NCBI GenBank assembly: GCA_007118795.1
Contig: SKQX01000221.1
Coordinates: forward strand, 1 to 20,048
Direction of reading: 5' to 3'
From: Thermoflexales bacterium
GTDB lineage: Bacteria; Chloroflexota; Anaerolineae; B4-G1
DNA length: 20,048 bases
Both the position numbers and the translations under genes were made by a program. Under the pieces are notes generated by a model. The model saw only the letters and a list, made by a program, of their open reading frames with translations. It was not told the DNA's origin and did not search any database. Below are positions 7,531 through 15,039 of the stretch, in pieces. Every line of letters starts with the position of its first letter. The stretch's first letter is position 1.

Positions 7531-9936
7531 CTACGGCTCCAAGATCAACGTGTCCACGGTTTCTGCCAACACAGTCTCACGGTCAAACACCATGGGGTGA
7601 TACTCCCCCGCGAAAAAGCCCGGGATACCATCATCGTAGTGGGGGCTGGCCGGATGACCCGATTGACCCGGAACCAGATGTCCTAGCGACTTGTTCCAGT
7701 CGTGCAAGTCGGCGATGAAGCGGAAAGGCGGTCCCACGATTCGAATCTCGCTCAGCCCATGCCGGCTCCCACCACTGGCCCACACGGTGTCGCCGTCGCC
7801 GCCAATGGGATAGGGCCCGCGCTCGAAGACCCGGTCCAGCGGTTTGACACTGCCCAGGGGATGATCAAAGGTCAGTTTGTGGATCTTCCCCCAGGCCCAA
7901 TCGCCCATCTCAGGGCCGCACAACTCCTTCAGAACCTCCACCGTCTCCCGCATCGCCTGGCAAACCAGCTCCCTCCGGCTGCGCCCGTCCCCCGTCTCCC
8001 ACCAGGGCGACTCCGGATCTCTCACGGTCCGCAACAGCCACTCGCGGCAGCGCTCGCCAAACATGCTCCCCTCAGCCAGGATCGGCGTCGGCCCCTGGCC
8101 CGCGTACCGGACCGCCAGCTCACCCAGCCTGGGCTCCATCAGGACGAAGATCAGGCGCCGCACGAAGACCTCGTAGACAGCGGCGCGCGGACCCTCGGGC
8201 GAGATCTCCCCATCCCACCCCCGAAACAGCTCGAAGATGGCGCCCAGCTGCGGGTCGTCGGGCGAGACATCCTCCAACCCCCGCATCGTCTCCCGAGCCA
8301 GAATCGAGACCTGGTCCAGGTGCATCTCCTGCACGTCGTCCAAGTTCAATACCGGTCTTGCCTCGATCAGCTCCACAATCCTCCGGGCCCGACTCCCGGT
8401 GACGAAGTCGGAGCCGAGCAGATGGGGGTACCCCTCGTCGACGACGCGGTTGTTGGCCGTGGCCACGTAGCCGGCCGGGGGGTTGTACAGATGCGGTAGT
8501 TCCTCGAACGGGATGTAGTCGATCCACTCATACTCCCCCGTCCAGCCCGGCACCGGCACGCTCCCATCACCTTTGGCGCGGATGGGGATCCGCCCGGCCA
8601 GACTGTAGGCGATGTTCCCTTCCCGGTCAGCGGACACCACGTTCTGGTTCGGACACAGCCAACCGCGCAACGCGTCCCGGAAAGCCTCGCACGAACTGGC
8701 CCGGTTCATAGCGAGGAGCGTGCCCAGGGTCGTCGTGCCCTCCAGCGCGGTCCAGCGCAAAGCGAGCGGCGATTCCATTCCCTCACCTTCAATCAAGCCA
8801 TTGATGATCGGGCCGTGATGGGTGACGATCACGGGCTCCACCACCGATTCGGCCCCTTTCACCTCGATCTCCTCCCGGATCACCTCAGCCGGTAGCCATT
8901 CTCCTCTGAACTCACACTCGGTGCCCCCTCCGGGCGTCTGGCGCAGGTGCTCCATGTACAGATCCTGAACGTCGGCGAAACCATTGGTGAAGCCCCAGGC
9001 TACGTCCTCATTGTGCCCGCTGATCACCAGAGGCAACCCGGGGAAGGAGATGCCCGTCACATGGAGGCCCCCCGCCGACAGATGGTTTTCGAAGAAGATG
9101 GCCGGCGCACTCATCCCCAGGTGCATATCGTTCGCCAGAATCGGCGTGCCGGTGGCCGTGCGACTGCCGGAGAGCACCCAGCTGTTGCTGCCAACACCCT
9201 CGCGGGCGCCGGGCCCGGTCAAGTCCCGGGAGCGGACAGCGCGCTCCAGAGCGTCGCTGCCGATGCAGGAGTAATCGACCCCAGGCGGCACGATGCGCAC
9301 CCAGTCCTCAGAGACGGTGGGCTCCAGGCGGTCGGCTGCCTCCTCACCCACTCGGGCCACCAGGCGCGCCCGCAGGATCTCCGTCTCCCAGTTGACGCTC
9401 AGCGTCCAGGACATCATCTTGACCCAGGACAGCGAGTCCGCCAGAATCCAGGGTTCGGGCTGGTAGGTGAGCAGGCGGCACTCCAGGGGCAGGGGCTCCG
9501 TCGCCAGGTAACTGTTCACCCCGGCGGCGTAGGCTTCCAGCAGGGAGCGCGACTCCGCATCGAGGGAACCCACCTCCCCCTCAGTCACACGGCGCATAGT
9601 CAGCGTCCGCATCCAGCGGTCCACTGGCACCGCCCTCGGCCCCAGGATCTCCGACAGCCGGCCGGCCACCAGCCGCCGGTTGAAGTCCATCTGCCAGAAC
9701 CGCTCCTGGGCGTGGACGAAGCCCTGCGCCGTGATCACATCCTCCGTCGTCTCACCGTAGATGTGCGGCACGCCCCAGCGGTCCCGCAGAACCTCCACCG
9801 GCGCCGAGAGGCCTTCAGCCTGGAGCTTCCCCCTTATGCGCGGTCTGGGCTGGCGCAGAAGCCAATGGACTCCAAGCGCCGCCAGGCTGCGGACGGCTTC
9901 GTACATGGACGCGAGCGACTGTCTCAGGTTGGCCAT
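7531..9936 (-). CDS. Penicillin acylase family N-terminal nucleophile hydrolase
   Basis: The product is an 801-residue precursor of the Ntn-hydrolase family that cleaves amide bonds in penicillins, acyl-homoserine lactones, cephalosporins or similar N-acyl compounds. The alpha part begins with the family segment VEVLRDRWGVPHIYGETTEDV...GFVHAQERFWQMDFNRR (about 47-88). The expected self-cleavage site is Gly249-Ser250 in GVGSNSWVLSG; Ser250 becomes the N-terminal nucleophile of the beta chain. ILANDMHL (266-273) and TANNR (493-497, the oxyanion-Asn region about 245 residues into the beta chain) are conserved. A linker of roughly 30 residues before Ser250 is the likely spacer peptide. The N-terminus has only a weak hydrophobic patch (LAALGVHWLL), not a clear signal peptide. 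AGGAGG at 9944-9949 is 7 bases before the ATG. The lipoprotein gene lies 53 bp upstream. The substrate is not predictable. Confidence 0.95.
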   Translation of the reverse strand: MANLRQSLASMYEAVRSLAALGVHWLLRQPRPRIRGKLQAEGLSAPVEVLRDRWGVPHIYGETTEDVITAQGFVHAQERFWQMDFNRRLVAGRLSEILGPRAVPVDRWMRTLTMRRVTEGEVGSLDAESRSLLEAYAAGVNSYLATEPLPLECRLLTYQPEPWILADSLSWVKMMSWTLSVNWETEILRARLVARVGEEAADRLEPTVSEDWVRIVPPGVDYSCIGSDALERAVRSRDLTGPGAREGVGSNSWVLSGSRTATGTPILANDMHLGMSAPAIFFENHLSAGGLHVTGISFPGLPLVISGHNEDVAWGFTNGFADVQDLYMEHLRQTPGGGTECEFRGEWLPAEVIREEIEVKGAESVVEPVIVTHHGPIINGLIEGEGMESPLALRWTALEGTTTLGTLLAMNRASSCEAFRDALRGWLCPNQNVVSADREGNIAYSLAGRIPIRAKGDGSVPVPGWTGEYEWIDYIPFEELPHLYNPPAGYVATANNRVVDEGYPHLLGSDFVTGSRARRIVELIEARPVLNLDDVQEMHLDQVSILARETMRGLEDVSPDDPQLGAIFELFRGWDGEISPEGPRAAVYEVFVRRLIFVLMEPRLGELAVRYAGQGPTPILAEGSMFGERCREWLLRTVRDPESPWWETGDGRSRRELVCQAMRETVEVLKELCGPEMGDWAWGKIHKLTFDHPLGSVKPLDRVFERGPYPIGGDGDTVWASGGSRHGLSEIRIVGPPFRFIADLHDWNKSLGHLVPGQSGHPASPHYDDGIPGFFAGEYHPMVFDRETVLAETVDTLILEP

Positions 9937-9989
9937 ACGGGCTCCTCCTCAGGTCTGAGTGGCGGCGATCTACGGTGAACCGAGCGCAT

Positions 9990-10502
9990 TTACGGCGGCG
10001 TGTCCCGCCAGAACTGCTGCGCCTCGGCCGCCAGCTCGATGTCCCGGACGAAAGCGCGGATGGGCTTGGTGATGAGCGCCGCGTTGTCGTAATACTCCTC
10101 GGGCCAGTGCCCCACGTGACAGGTCCTGCCGCTCTCGTACTCGATCTCATACCACCTGTGGCCGCCGCCTATGGGCAACTCATCGGGCCCGGTCCTTACG
10201 ATCTGCCGGCAGTCGACGGCGCCCAAGGTGTCGAACAACGCCTGGACGCTGCCCGGTGTCGGGTCGATCTCCCAGACGCCGCGGTTTATCGGGCCGCCCT
10301 CCGCGGCGACGCGTTCAAACCGGATACCGTCCACGGTGATGGTGTATCGCTCGGCGTAGCGATCGGGGACGGGCCCGGAGTCGTCTACATAGGTCACTCT
10401 CGTGACCGTCCCCGGGCCAGGTGCGCGCCAAGCGGAGTGAGACGCGCAGCCGTAGAAGAAGACAAAGGAGAGAACGAACAAGGAGAAGCTTCTGGATAGC
10501 AT
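9990..10502 (-). CDS. Putative lipoprotein of unknown function
   Basis: The product has 170 residues. The N-terminus MLSRSFSLFVLSFVFFYGC is a short Arg-containing, hydrophobic signal peptide ending in a lipobox-like FYGC with Cys19. The -3 residue Phe is atypical, so lipidation is likely but not certain. The mature part is hydrophilic, with YTITVDGIRFERV, a segment about dividing-range measurements (VQALFDTLGAVDCRQI), and a conserved-looking HRWYEIEYESGRTCHVG; two more Cys (in VDCRQ and RTCHV) could form a disulfide. I do not recognise a named domain. It precedes the penicillin-acylase gene by 53 bp on the same strand and may be co-transcribed. No good Shine-Dalgarno is visible at the ATG. 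Confidence 0.7.
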   Translation of the reverse strand: MLSRSFSLFVLSFVFFYGCASHSAWRAPGPGTVTRVTYVDDSGPVPDRYAERYTITVDGIRFERVAAEGGPINRGVWEIDPTPGSVQALFDTLGAVDCRQIVRTGPDELPIGGGHRWYEIEYESGRTCHVGHWPEEYYDNAALITKPIRAFVRDIELAAEAQQFWRDTPP

Positions 10503-10642
10503 CGTCTGACCGCCAGCTGCTCGCCCCCTTCACCACAGTCGGAAGAGGCGATGCTTGCAGCCACTGGCGTTGTCGACCGAGTGTCAAGCGGCAGTCAACC
10601 GAGATGGTGTCGTCCTGCCGCGGGTCCGGCTGCCCCTTGAGG

Positions 10643-11188
10643 TCAGGCATCTGAGCGACCGGGCTGCCATCCGACCTGCTGCTGCCAGGTGTGAGCTTGC
10701 ACCATGATCTCCCAGATGAACGATGCTTTGCCCTCCGCGTAGCTCCCCCGGTCATCCCGATACTCCTCCGCCAGACGGTACTTGACGGCCCCGTAGGCCC
10801 TGGCATCATCCTCGTGCGCGCGCAGATAATCCCGAAACAGGAGCGCGCCCTGCTCGGACCAACTGCCCCCGCGGCGCACGTGAATGTGCGTCCTCCGATC
10901 CCCTGGCATCTCGCGGAAGTACCGCTTGCTCAAGTCCGGATTCGCTGCACGAAAGACGAACCCGGCCTTTTCCAGAGGAACCCGATATCTATGGAGCGAT
11001 TCGAGAGTGGTGACGGAGATCTGCACATCGATGATCGGTTTGGCGGCCAGCCCCGGGACGGCCGTGGAGCCAATGTGGTCGATCCGCAGGGCGATCTCGC
11101 CCAGAGCCCCCCGCAACGCCGTCCCCAAGGCCCGGAACCGCTCCGGCCAGCGGGGATCGTACGGCACCACGAAGATCGGATCGCTCAT
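10643..11188 (-). CDS. GrpB family protein (UPF0157, nucleotidyltransferase fold)
   Basis: The product has 181 residues, the normal length of a free-standing GrpB domain. The family signature HIGSTAVPGLAAKPIIDVQI is near residues 38-57. It corresponds to the GS...D motif of the nucleotidyltransferase fold, with Gly40-Ser41 and Asp54. Also typical are VVPYDPRWPERFRAL at the N-terminus, GFVFR...SKRYF, HIHVRRGGS, LLFRDYLRAH and YRLAEEY near the C-terminus. In some bacteria the domain is fused to dephospho-CoA kinase, but the reaction of stand-alone members is not established. A GGGGAGG lies just before the ATG. It is separated from the lipoprotein gene by 140 bp, so it is probably its own unit or the first gene of a loose operon. 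Confidence 0.93.
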   Translation of the reverse strand: MSDPIFVVPYDPRWPERFRALGTALRGALGEIALRIDHIGSTAVPGLAAKPIIDVQISVTTLESLHRYRVPLEKAGFVFRAANPDLSKRYFREMPGDRRTHIHVRRGGSWSEQGALLFRDYLRAHEDDARAYGAVKYRLAEEYRDDRGSYAEGKASFIWEIMVQAHTWQQQVGWQPGRSDA

Positions 11189-11484
11189 TCGCCTCCCCCG
11201 GGCCCGGCTGATGGCCCCGTCCCCCAGATCATTGGCAGGCTGCCCTCATATCCACCCCTCGAGAGCCGTCTCCCGTCGTATCCCGCCTGGTATTGCCCGG
11301 CCAACGGTGGAGACTATTCTACCCCCCGACGGCGGGGCCGGCAAGACAGAGCTGCGGCAGAGAACAGGACCCTGCCAGCGACTCCCCGCCGAGCTCGCCG
11401 TCGACGCGGCCCCCTCACGACAGCGGTCCGATCCCAGGAGCAACGTCCCGCAGGCTGATTCGCCCCCCCCTCGGCCGCAAAATG

Positions 11485-11493
11485 TGGTATAAT
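11485..11493 (+). promoter_or_regulatory. Extended -10 element TGGTATAAT
   Basis: A perfect TATAAT (11488-11493) carries the TGN extension one base upstream, the hallmark of extended -10 sigma-70 promoters that need no -35 box. The expected -35 position is a run of C. It would start a transcript near 11500 running through the non-coding stretch. Confidence 0.35.
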
Positions 11494-11669
11494 ACTATGG
11501 GAGGCAGGGGGCGTTGCGCTAGTGGGGGCCGAGCCCGGCCCATCCTTAGCCAGCCAGACGTACGCAGCTGGATTGGAGCGCTGGGGTCGAGAAGCTGGGG
11601 GCACCGCCGCGACGCCACGGGACGAAGGGCACGGGCCAGCGCCGCACAGCTCGTGACCGGTCGGACCAC

Positions 11670-11695
11670 GGAGCGATGGCCAGGAGCGATAGCCA
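11670..11695 (+). repeat. 13-bp tandem repeat, two units
   Basis: GGAGCGATGGCCA (11670-11682) is followed directly by GGAGCGATAGCCA (11683-11695), with one mismatch, and by a third partial GGA. The unit is not a multiple of three, so it would shift any reading frame between copies, which supports a non-coding nature. Confidence 0.6.
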
Positions 11696-11770
11696 GGATC
11701 TGGACAGATGGCACGCCGCCTGAGCGTGACTGGATGATGGCCGAGCGCCAACCACGCCAGGCAGCGCCGA

Positions 11771-11776
11771 TATAAT
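11771..11776 (+). promoter_or_regulatory. TATAAT -10 box ahead of the 69-aa ORF
   Basis: A consensus -10 hexamer lies 31 bases before the start codon, giving a leader of about 25 bases that includes the GGAGGTGA ribosome site. The -35 position (CCAACC) does not match, so activity would depend on other factors. Confidence 0.35.
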
Positions 11777-11807
11777 GGAAGGTGCTATAGCGAGGGAGGT
11801 GAGAGCG

Positions 11808-12017
11808 ATGAACGTCTATCCACGGACACAATTCGATCGCGACCTGCTGCTGGCTGGCGCCGACCTGGAAGCCGTGCTGGCAGAGCGCGAAAAAGAGAAG
11901 CCTGAGCGCAACGAACGCACCCAGGCCCGCCTGCGCCCGGACACGGTGGCGCGCCTGGGGTATCTGCTCCCAGCACAGGACGAGGATCACGAAGGATTGG
12001 CGCAGTTCTCCGCTTGA
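11808..12017 (+). CDS. Small hydrophilic protein of unknown function (69 aa)
   Basis: The ATG at 11808 is preceded by GGAGGTGA (11795-11802) at 5-base spacing and by a TATAAT box, so translation is likely. The 69 residues are highly charged. An N-terminal YPRTQFDRDLLL is followed by a Glu/Lys/Arg-rich helix (AVLAEREKEKPERNERTQARL) and an acidic tail (AQDEDHEGL). There is no membrane span, cysteine or recognised domain. The frame is open further upstream (ATG at 11775), but that start lies inside the -10 box. A strong hairpin follows 26 bases after the stop. It is transcribed opposite to both neighbours. The composition would suit a small nucleic-acid- or protein-binding factor, but that is speculation. 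Confidence 0.5.
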   Translation: MNVYPRTQFDRDLLLAGADLEAVLAEREKEKPERNERTQARLRPDTVARLGYLLPAQDEDHEGLAQFSA

Positions 12018-12042
12018 ACCGCGCCGTGCTCATCCTCGTCTA

Positions 12043-12087
12043 GGCCTGGCGGTCCAGGCCAGGCAGAAACCGGCCTGGACCGTCCAG
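12043..12087 (+). terminator. Strong hairpin after the small ORF, with competing arms
   Basis: The left arm (12046-12060) pairs with the right arm (12072-12087), 11 bp plus 4 bp around one bulged T, with an 11-base loop. The left arm can also fold on itself: GGCCTGG (12043-12049) with CCAGGCC (12054-12060). No T-run follows, so intrinsic termination is uncertain. It could be a Rho-assisted end, an attenuator-like switch or an RNA stabiliser. Confidence 0.4.
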
Positions 12088-12244
12088 AGCGTCTGCGCTT
12101 ATCCTCCCGGCCCAGCCCCTACACCCCGGTCATCCGCCTGGCGCGACCGTCCCCTCCCGCCAACCCACACCAACCCGGGGGCGGTAGAGCAGAGGTCGTC
12201 AGGCCATCACCCGTCACGGCCTAGCACCCGGTGGGACCCCGGGT

Positions 12245-12889
12245 CTAGGCCCCCTCCGCCGGCTCGATCACGAAGACCCCAGCACAGCTCGAGATCTGCT
12301 CGTAGTTGACCCTCAGGCCAACGCTCATCAGGGCCTCCGCCGCTACATCGGCCGCCCAGTAGTACTCCTCCTCATCCCACAGCGTCTCCCACCTGCGGCG
12401 GGCTAACTCGCGCGCCGCGACCGTCGGGAACGTCACGTCACCAATGACGATGCGTCCCCCCGCGGCGAGGTGCTGCTCCGATAGCCTCCGCAACAGCGTC
12501 ACCTTCTCCGAGAGCTCGAACTCGTGAAGCACGTACGCCGACACGATGCGCTCAAAACGACACGCCAGCTCCGGCGGCCACTTCCCCAGCAAGTCCGCCC
12601 GAACCAGGACAGCCCGCTCCAGCCTCTCCCGCGCCCTGGCCAGCATCTCAGCCGAGAAGTCGATGCCCCAGACATTGCAGCCCAGAGCGGCGAACCGGGC
12701 CGCCAGCTTCCCCGTGCCGATGCCCAGGTCCAGCACGTCCATGCCCGGCTCCGGCTCCGCGGCCTCCATCACCACGTCCAGGACGCGGGCGTATCCACCG
12801 AACGGGAAACCTTCGTCCTTCTCCGTCGACGCATCGTAGTGCTCGGCCCAATCGTCGAAGAGCTGCACACGACCTTCGTTCCGATCCAT
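12245..12889 (-). CDS. SAM-dependent methyltransferase, YrrT-like
   Basis: The product has 214 residues from the ATG at 12889. The family opening VQLFDDWAEHYDAS is followed by GGYARVLDVV, then motif I DLGIGTGKLAARF (about 54-66), motif II as VWGIDFSAEMLARARERL, a motif IV region FERIVSAYVLHEF, and GGRIVIGDVTF. A C-terminal WDEEEYYWAADV segment resembles that of Bacillus YrrT, an AdoMet-dependent methyltransferase encoded with methionine-cysteine recycling genes. The substrate here is unknown and no such genes adjoin. The frame is open upstream to 13039, adding a Cys-rich stretch (RRCCCDM, ACAGCG) that does not belong to the family. The ATG at 12889 starts where homology starts and has a weak GAGGG before it, so it is preferred. 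Confidence 0.85.
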   Translation of the reverse strand: MDRNEGRVQLFDDWAEHYDASTEKDEGFPFGGYARVLDVVMEAAEPEPGMDVLDLGIGTGKLAARFAALGCNVWGIDFSAEMLARARERLERAVLVRADLLGKWPPELACRFERIVSAYVLHEFELSEKVTLLRRLSEQHLAAGGRIVIGDVTFPTVAARELARRRWETLWDEEEYYWAADVAAEALMSVGLRVNYEQISSCAGVFVIEPAEGA

Positions 12890-13502
12890 GTCCCTCTTAG
12901 TTCGGCAGCCGGGGAGAACCTCGACCATCTCCCTACCCAAGCCACACCCGGCGCAAGCTTGGGAGGCACTGCTATCGAGGTTCGACATGTCACAGCAGCA
13001 TCGCCGCACGTCCAAACTCACCGTAACCGAAGTACCCATACCAGTGGACGGCCCCCAGCTCGCACGCCTCTGCGACGGAGAGCCTGCCCGCCGCTAGACT
13101 GACTCTCTGCGTCTCTATGTCCAGGTGTCCACGTCCCACCTCCCTCGACCGAGCCGCTACCCTAAGATGTCCGAATTCGTCGGCGACGCTTGGACGCCCA
13201 AGTCCGGATCTACTAAGAGAACAGACCACAAGCCCCAAAGGTTTCAGAAGGCTGGTCGTAATCATACTACCGAAAACCGATAGGCCTGGGATTCCGAGAG
13301 ATGAAGCTAACTCTCTCGAGAGCAACCACTGCAGGGGCTGAGGCTGGAGCAACTGGCTCTTGGAGTTCGACCCTGGGCCCTTAGACCCTCTGTCCTCGTG
13401 AGGGTTACAGTTCTCCGTCGAGAACCTGTTCTGCCTCTGCGAGAATCGGCCTTCGTTCAACAGACCCAAGCTCTGGACTCCAACGATATGAGTAGGGGAT
13501 GC
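12890..13502 (-). other. 613-bp region with an unexplained open frame, probably decayed
   Basis: On the minus strand a frame from 13469 to the TGA at 12990-12992 could encode up to 159 residues. Its second half (LDIETQRVSLAAGRLSVAEAC, then WYGYFGYGEFGRAAMLL) looks protein-like, while the first half does not. An ATG at 12988 follows directly in the methyltransferase frame. No ribosome site supports a start. The base composition is visibly less GC-rich than in the flanking genes, and the region borders the pseudogene-bearing stretch at 14.3-15.0 kb. It is most likely the remains of one or more genes. I do not recognise the family. Confidence 0.3.
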
Positions 13503-14285
13503 CTATCTCAGTGCGTCTTCCAATGCAGTCGCCTTCTCGACGAGTTGCGTGAAGTCGTTCGCGAACCTGGCAGCTGGAGCACCGTCCACAACGTCGTGGT
13601 CGAAGGAGATCGTAAGATGCAAGTAGTCTCTGACCCTGATGTGACCATCGTACACCCCTGGTTTCTGGGCAATCCCCCCGACGGTCAGGCCCAGCGTGTG
13701 GGTTGGAAGAAAGCCGATGCCCCAGCCCCCCCTCGCGCCAAACATACCCACCGATGTGACCACGACGGTTCCTTGAAGGTGTTTGAACCAATGCGGATTC
13801 TTCTTCACTGCGCAGAAGAAGAGAAACCGACCAGAACGCGGAACTCGGGAGGCCAGAGCGAGCAGCGAACGGTGTTGCTCGCTCCCTCGGGAGTTCGCCT
13901 GAACCGATCTGATCTCATGACTGATATCGCACACGGTCCGGCGGTCCGCGTTTCGGATGATGTGCGGTTGGGCAACAGCTCCTGGCTGAGGCTCGATCAT
14001 CGTCACAACATCGACATCGTGGAAGACGACCAGGCGACCCCGCCAATCCCGGTATGCCTGAACCTTGGGATGGGAGGCGACAGCCCGGGCGAGGCTGGAA
14101 ACGATGAACGCCGTGAAGGACAGCTTGACACCGTCTCCCGTCGCAAGAAGACGCCGAAGCTCGCGAGCTTTGGTCACGTCCGCCTCGACGAGACCGTGGA
14201 TGACGTGCCGCCCCGACCCCAGGTAACCGGCGTCCACGACGACGGCCCTCTCTCGCGGAAACGGTAGGACTTCAAAGCGACTCAT
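13503..14285 (-). CDS. Stand-alone 2-oxoacid dehydrogenase acyltransferase (E2) catalytic domain
   Basis: The product has 260 residues from the ATG at 14285 (a GTG at 14291 is also possible). It is the chloramphenicol-acetyltransferase-like catalytic domain of E2 subunits. The active-site motif SFDHDVVDGAPAARF has His and Asp at about 230 and 234; the usual DHRxxDG has Asp in place of Arg here. SFTAFIVSSLARAVASHPKVQA and TVVVTSVGMFGARGGWGIGFLP...LTVGGIAQKPGV are the characteristic core strands. There is no lipoyl domain and no E1/E3-binding domain, and no E1 or E3 gene lies nearby. It therefore may not work in a 2-oxoacid dehydrogenase complex; stand-alone E2-like acyltransferases are common in some phyla and mostly uncharacterised. 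It sits intact between decayed sequences, about 95 bp after the broken oxidoreductase copy. Confidence 0.85.
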   Translation of the reverse strand: MSRFEVLPFPRERAVVVDAGYLGSGRHVIHGLVEADVTKARELRRLLATGDGVKLSFTAFIVSSLARAVASHPKVQAYRDWRGRLVVFHDVDVVTMIEPQPGAVAQPHIIRNADRRTVCDISHEIRSVQANSRGSEQHRSLLALASRVPRSGRFLFFCAVKKNPHWFKHLQGTVVVTSVGMFGARGGWGIGFLPTHTLGLTVGGIAQKPGVYDGHIRVRDYLHLTISFDHDVVDGAPAARFANDFTQLVEKATALEDALR

Positions 14286-14379
14286 TGGCACGTCCCAGGC
14301 AGTGGGTCAACATCGGATTAGGCCACCAGTGGTAAGATCCGGCCGAGAACTCCACCTCACTGTGGCGCCGCTCCGCACA

Positions 14380-14758
14380 GTGCCCTGGTGAAAGGGCAAA
14401 CGGCCAGCGCCGAGTTCTCGCACTCCCCTGTCGTGAGCGGAAAGAGTCCGCCTCGACGTGCTTCGCCTGGGATTTCGCCCCCGACCTCCATACGCTAAGC
14501 CTCCAACGCTGCGGCCCGACATCCGGCGCCGGGACAGGAATATGGCTCGCCTCGTCGCTCTTGACGCGCCTAGGGACAACGAAGGTCGCTGTCGCGGCGG
14601 AAGGCAGATGGTCCGCCACGGTGGGCAACCTCGCGAACCAGGGACTCAGCCTTCGACTTGGTGCCCTTCCAGACCTAGACACCGTGTCCATGTGTCATAA
14701 CGGCCCGCGGCAGAGCGGGACCCATCGGCCCCAGCCGCACTACGGTGACGTCACTCAT
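14380..14758 (-). pseudogene. Decayed paralogue of the imine-reductase-like oxidoreductase
   Basis: The minus strand from the ATG at 14758 aligns codon by codon with the intact gene at 5361. The first 45 codons match at about 31 residues, including MSDVTVV, MG at the dinucleotide loop, TKSKAE and LVRE. Codon 28 is TAG (14675-14677). The first Gly of the NADPH loop (GLGAMG) has become Arg (RLGPMG). A second stop follows near codon 63, and a frame change lets homology resume (FVVPRRVKSDEA opposite VVLVCLRDHEVA). Similarity is still visible as DNA to about 14390, then fades. About two thirds of the gene is missing. Many third-position differences show that the two copies are not recent duplicates. 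The left end is approximate. Confidence 0.75.
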
Positions 14759-15039
14759 CGGGGTTCTCCCTGTCCAGGCACCCGCCGGTCACCGGGCTTG
14801 ATGCGCCTGATGACACCACCCGCCGATGCCCCACACATCGAGATGCGCGTCAGTGGGGCGACCGTGCCAACGGTAGCCCCCCACCAATGTCGGAACCGAC
14901 CCCGGCCGGACTTGCGCGTGTACCGGGGCCTCTAGTGGTGGACACGAAAACGAGTTTCGTCGCCGGTCATCACCGTAGGCAGACCGCTCGCCGGCAGCCG
15001 ACTGAAGGCAGAGCAGCTCAGGACCAAAGAAGCTGCTGC
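14759..15039 (-). other. Intergenic stretch with a possible gene remnant
   Basis: Upstream of the broken oxidoreductase, a minus-strand frame ending near 14789 contains a protein-like piece (GYRWHGRPTDAHLDVWGIGG) without a start or ribosome site. I cannot assign it. No promoter pair is apparent. Confidence 0.25.

Larger units (their letters stand above)
11189..11807. other. 619-bp non-coding stretch with two TATAAT boxes and a tandem repeat
   Basis: No coding frame on either strand has both a ribosome site and protein-like composition. The stretch contains an extended -10 box (11485-11493), a 13-bp tandem repeat (11670-11695), and a second TATAAT at 11771-11776 ahead of a small ORF. Between the two boxes the possible 5' end (GGCG...GCGCT near 11510) could pair with AGCGC...CGCC near 11744-11757, so a structured RNA of roughly 250 bases is conceivable. 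I could not match it to RNase P RNA, tmRNA, SRP RNA or any other known RNA by their core motifs. Confidence 0.3.

Noticed and set aside
8947..9978. A 343-codon plus-strand open frame
   Set aside because: It lies entirely opposite the penicillin-acylase gene, whose motifs are clear; composition and lack of a start signal mark it as a shadow.
11500..11770. tmRNA, RNase P RNA, SRP RNA or 6S RNA
   Set aside because: The tmRNA start (GGATTCGAC), the RNase P start (GAGGAAAGTCC) and the SRP core (GGAAGGGAGCA type) are absent; a 6S-type long single hairpin with a central bubble is not evident.
11415..11990. A 191-codon minus-strand frame
   Set aside because: It covers the small plus-strand ORF with its strong ribosome site and the non-coding stretch, is low-complexity and has no start signal.
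12890..13039. Longer methyltransferase start with a Cys-rich N-terminus
   Set aside because: The added residues do not belong to the family, no ribosome site precedes them, and homology begins at the ATG at 12889.
13350..13385. GTTCGAC resembling a tRNA T-loop
   Set aside because: The flanking bases do not form a 5-bp T-stem, and no acceptor or anticodon stems fit on either strand.
14272..14691. A 139-codon minus-strand open frame as a real gene
   Set aside because: It is the frameshifted reading of the broken oxidoreductase copy; homology jumps between frames.
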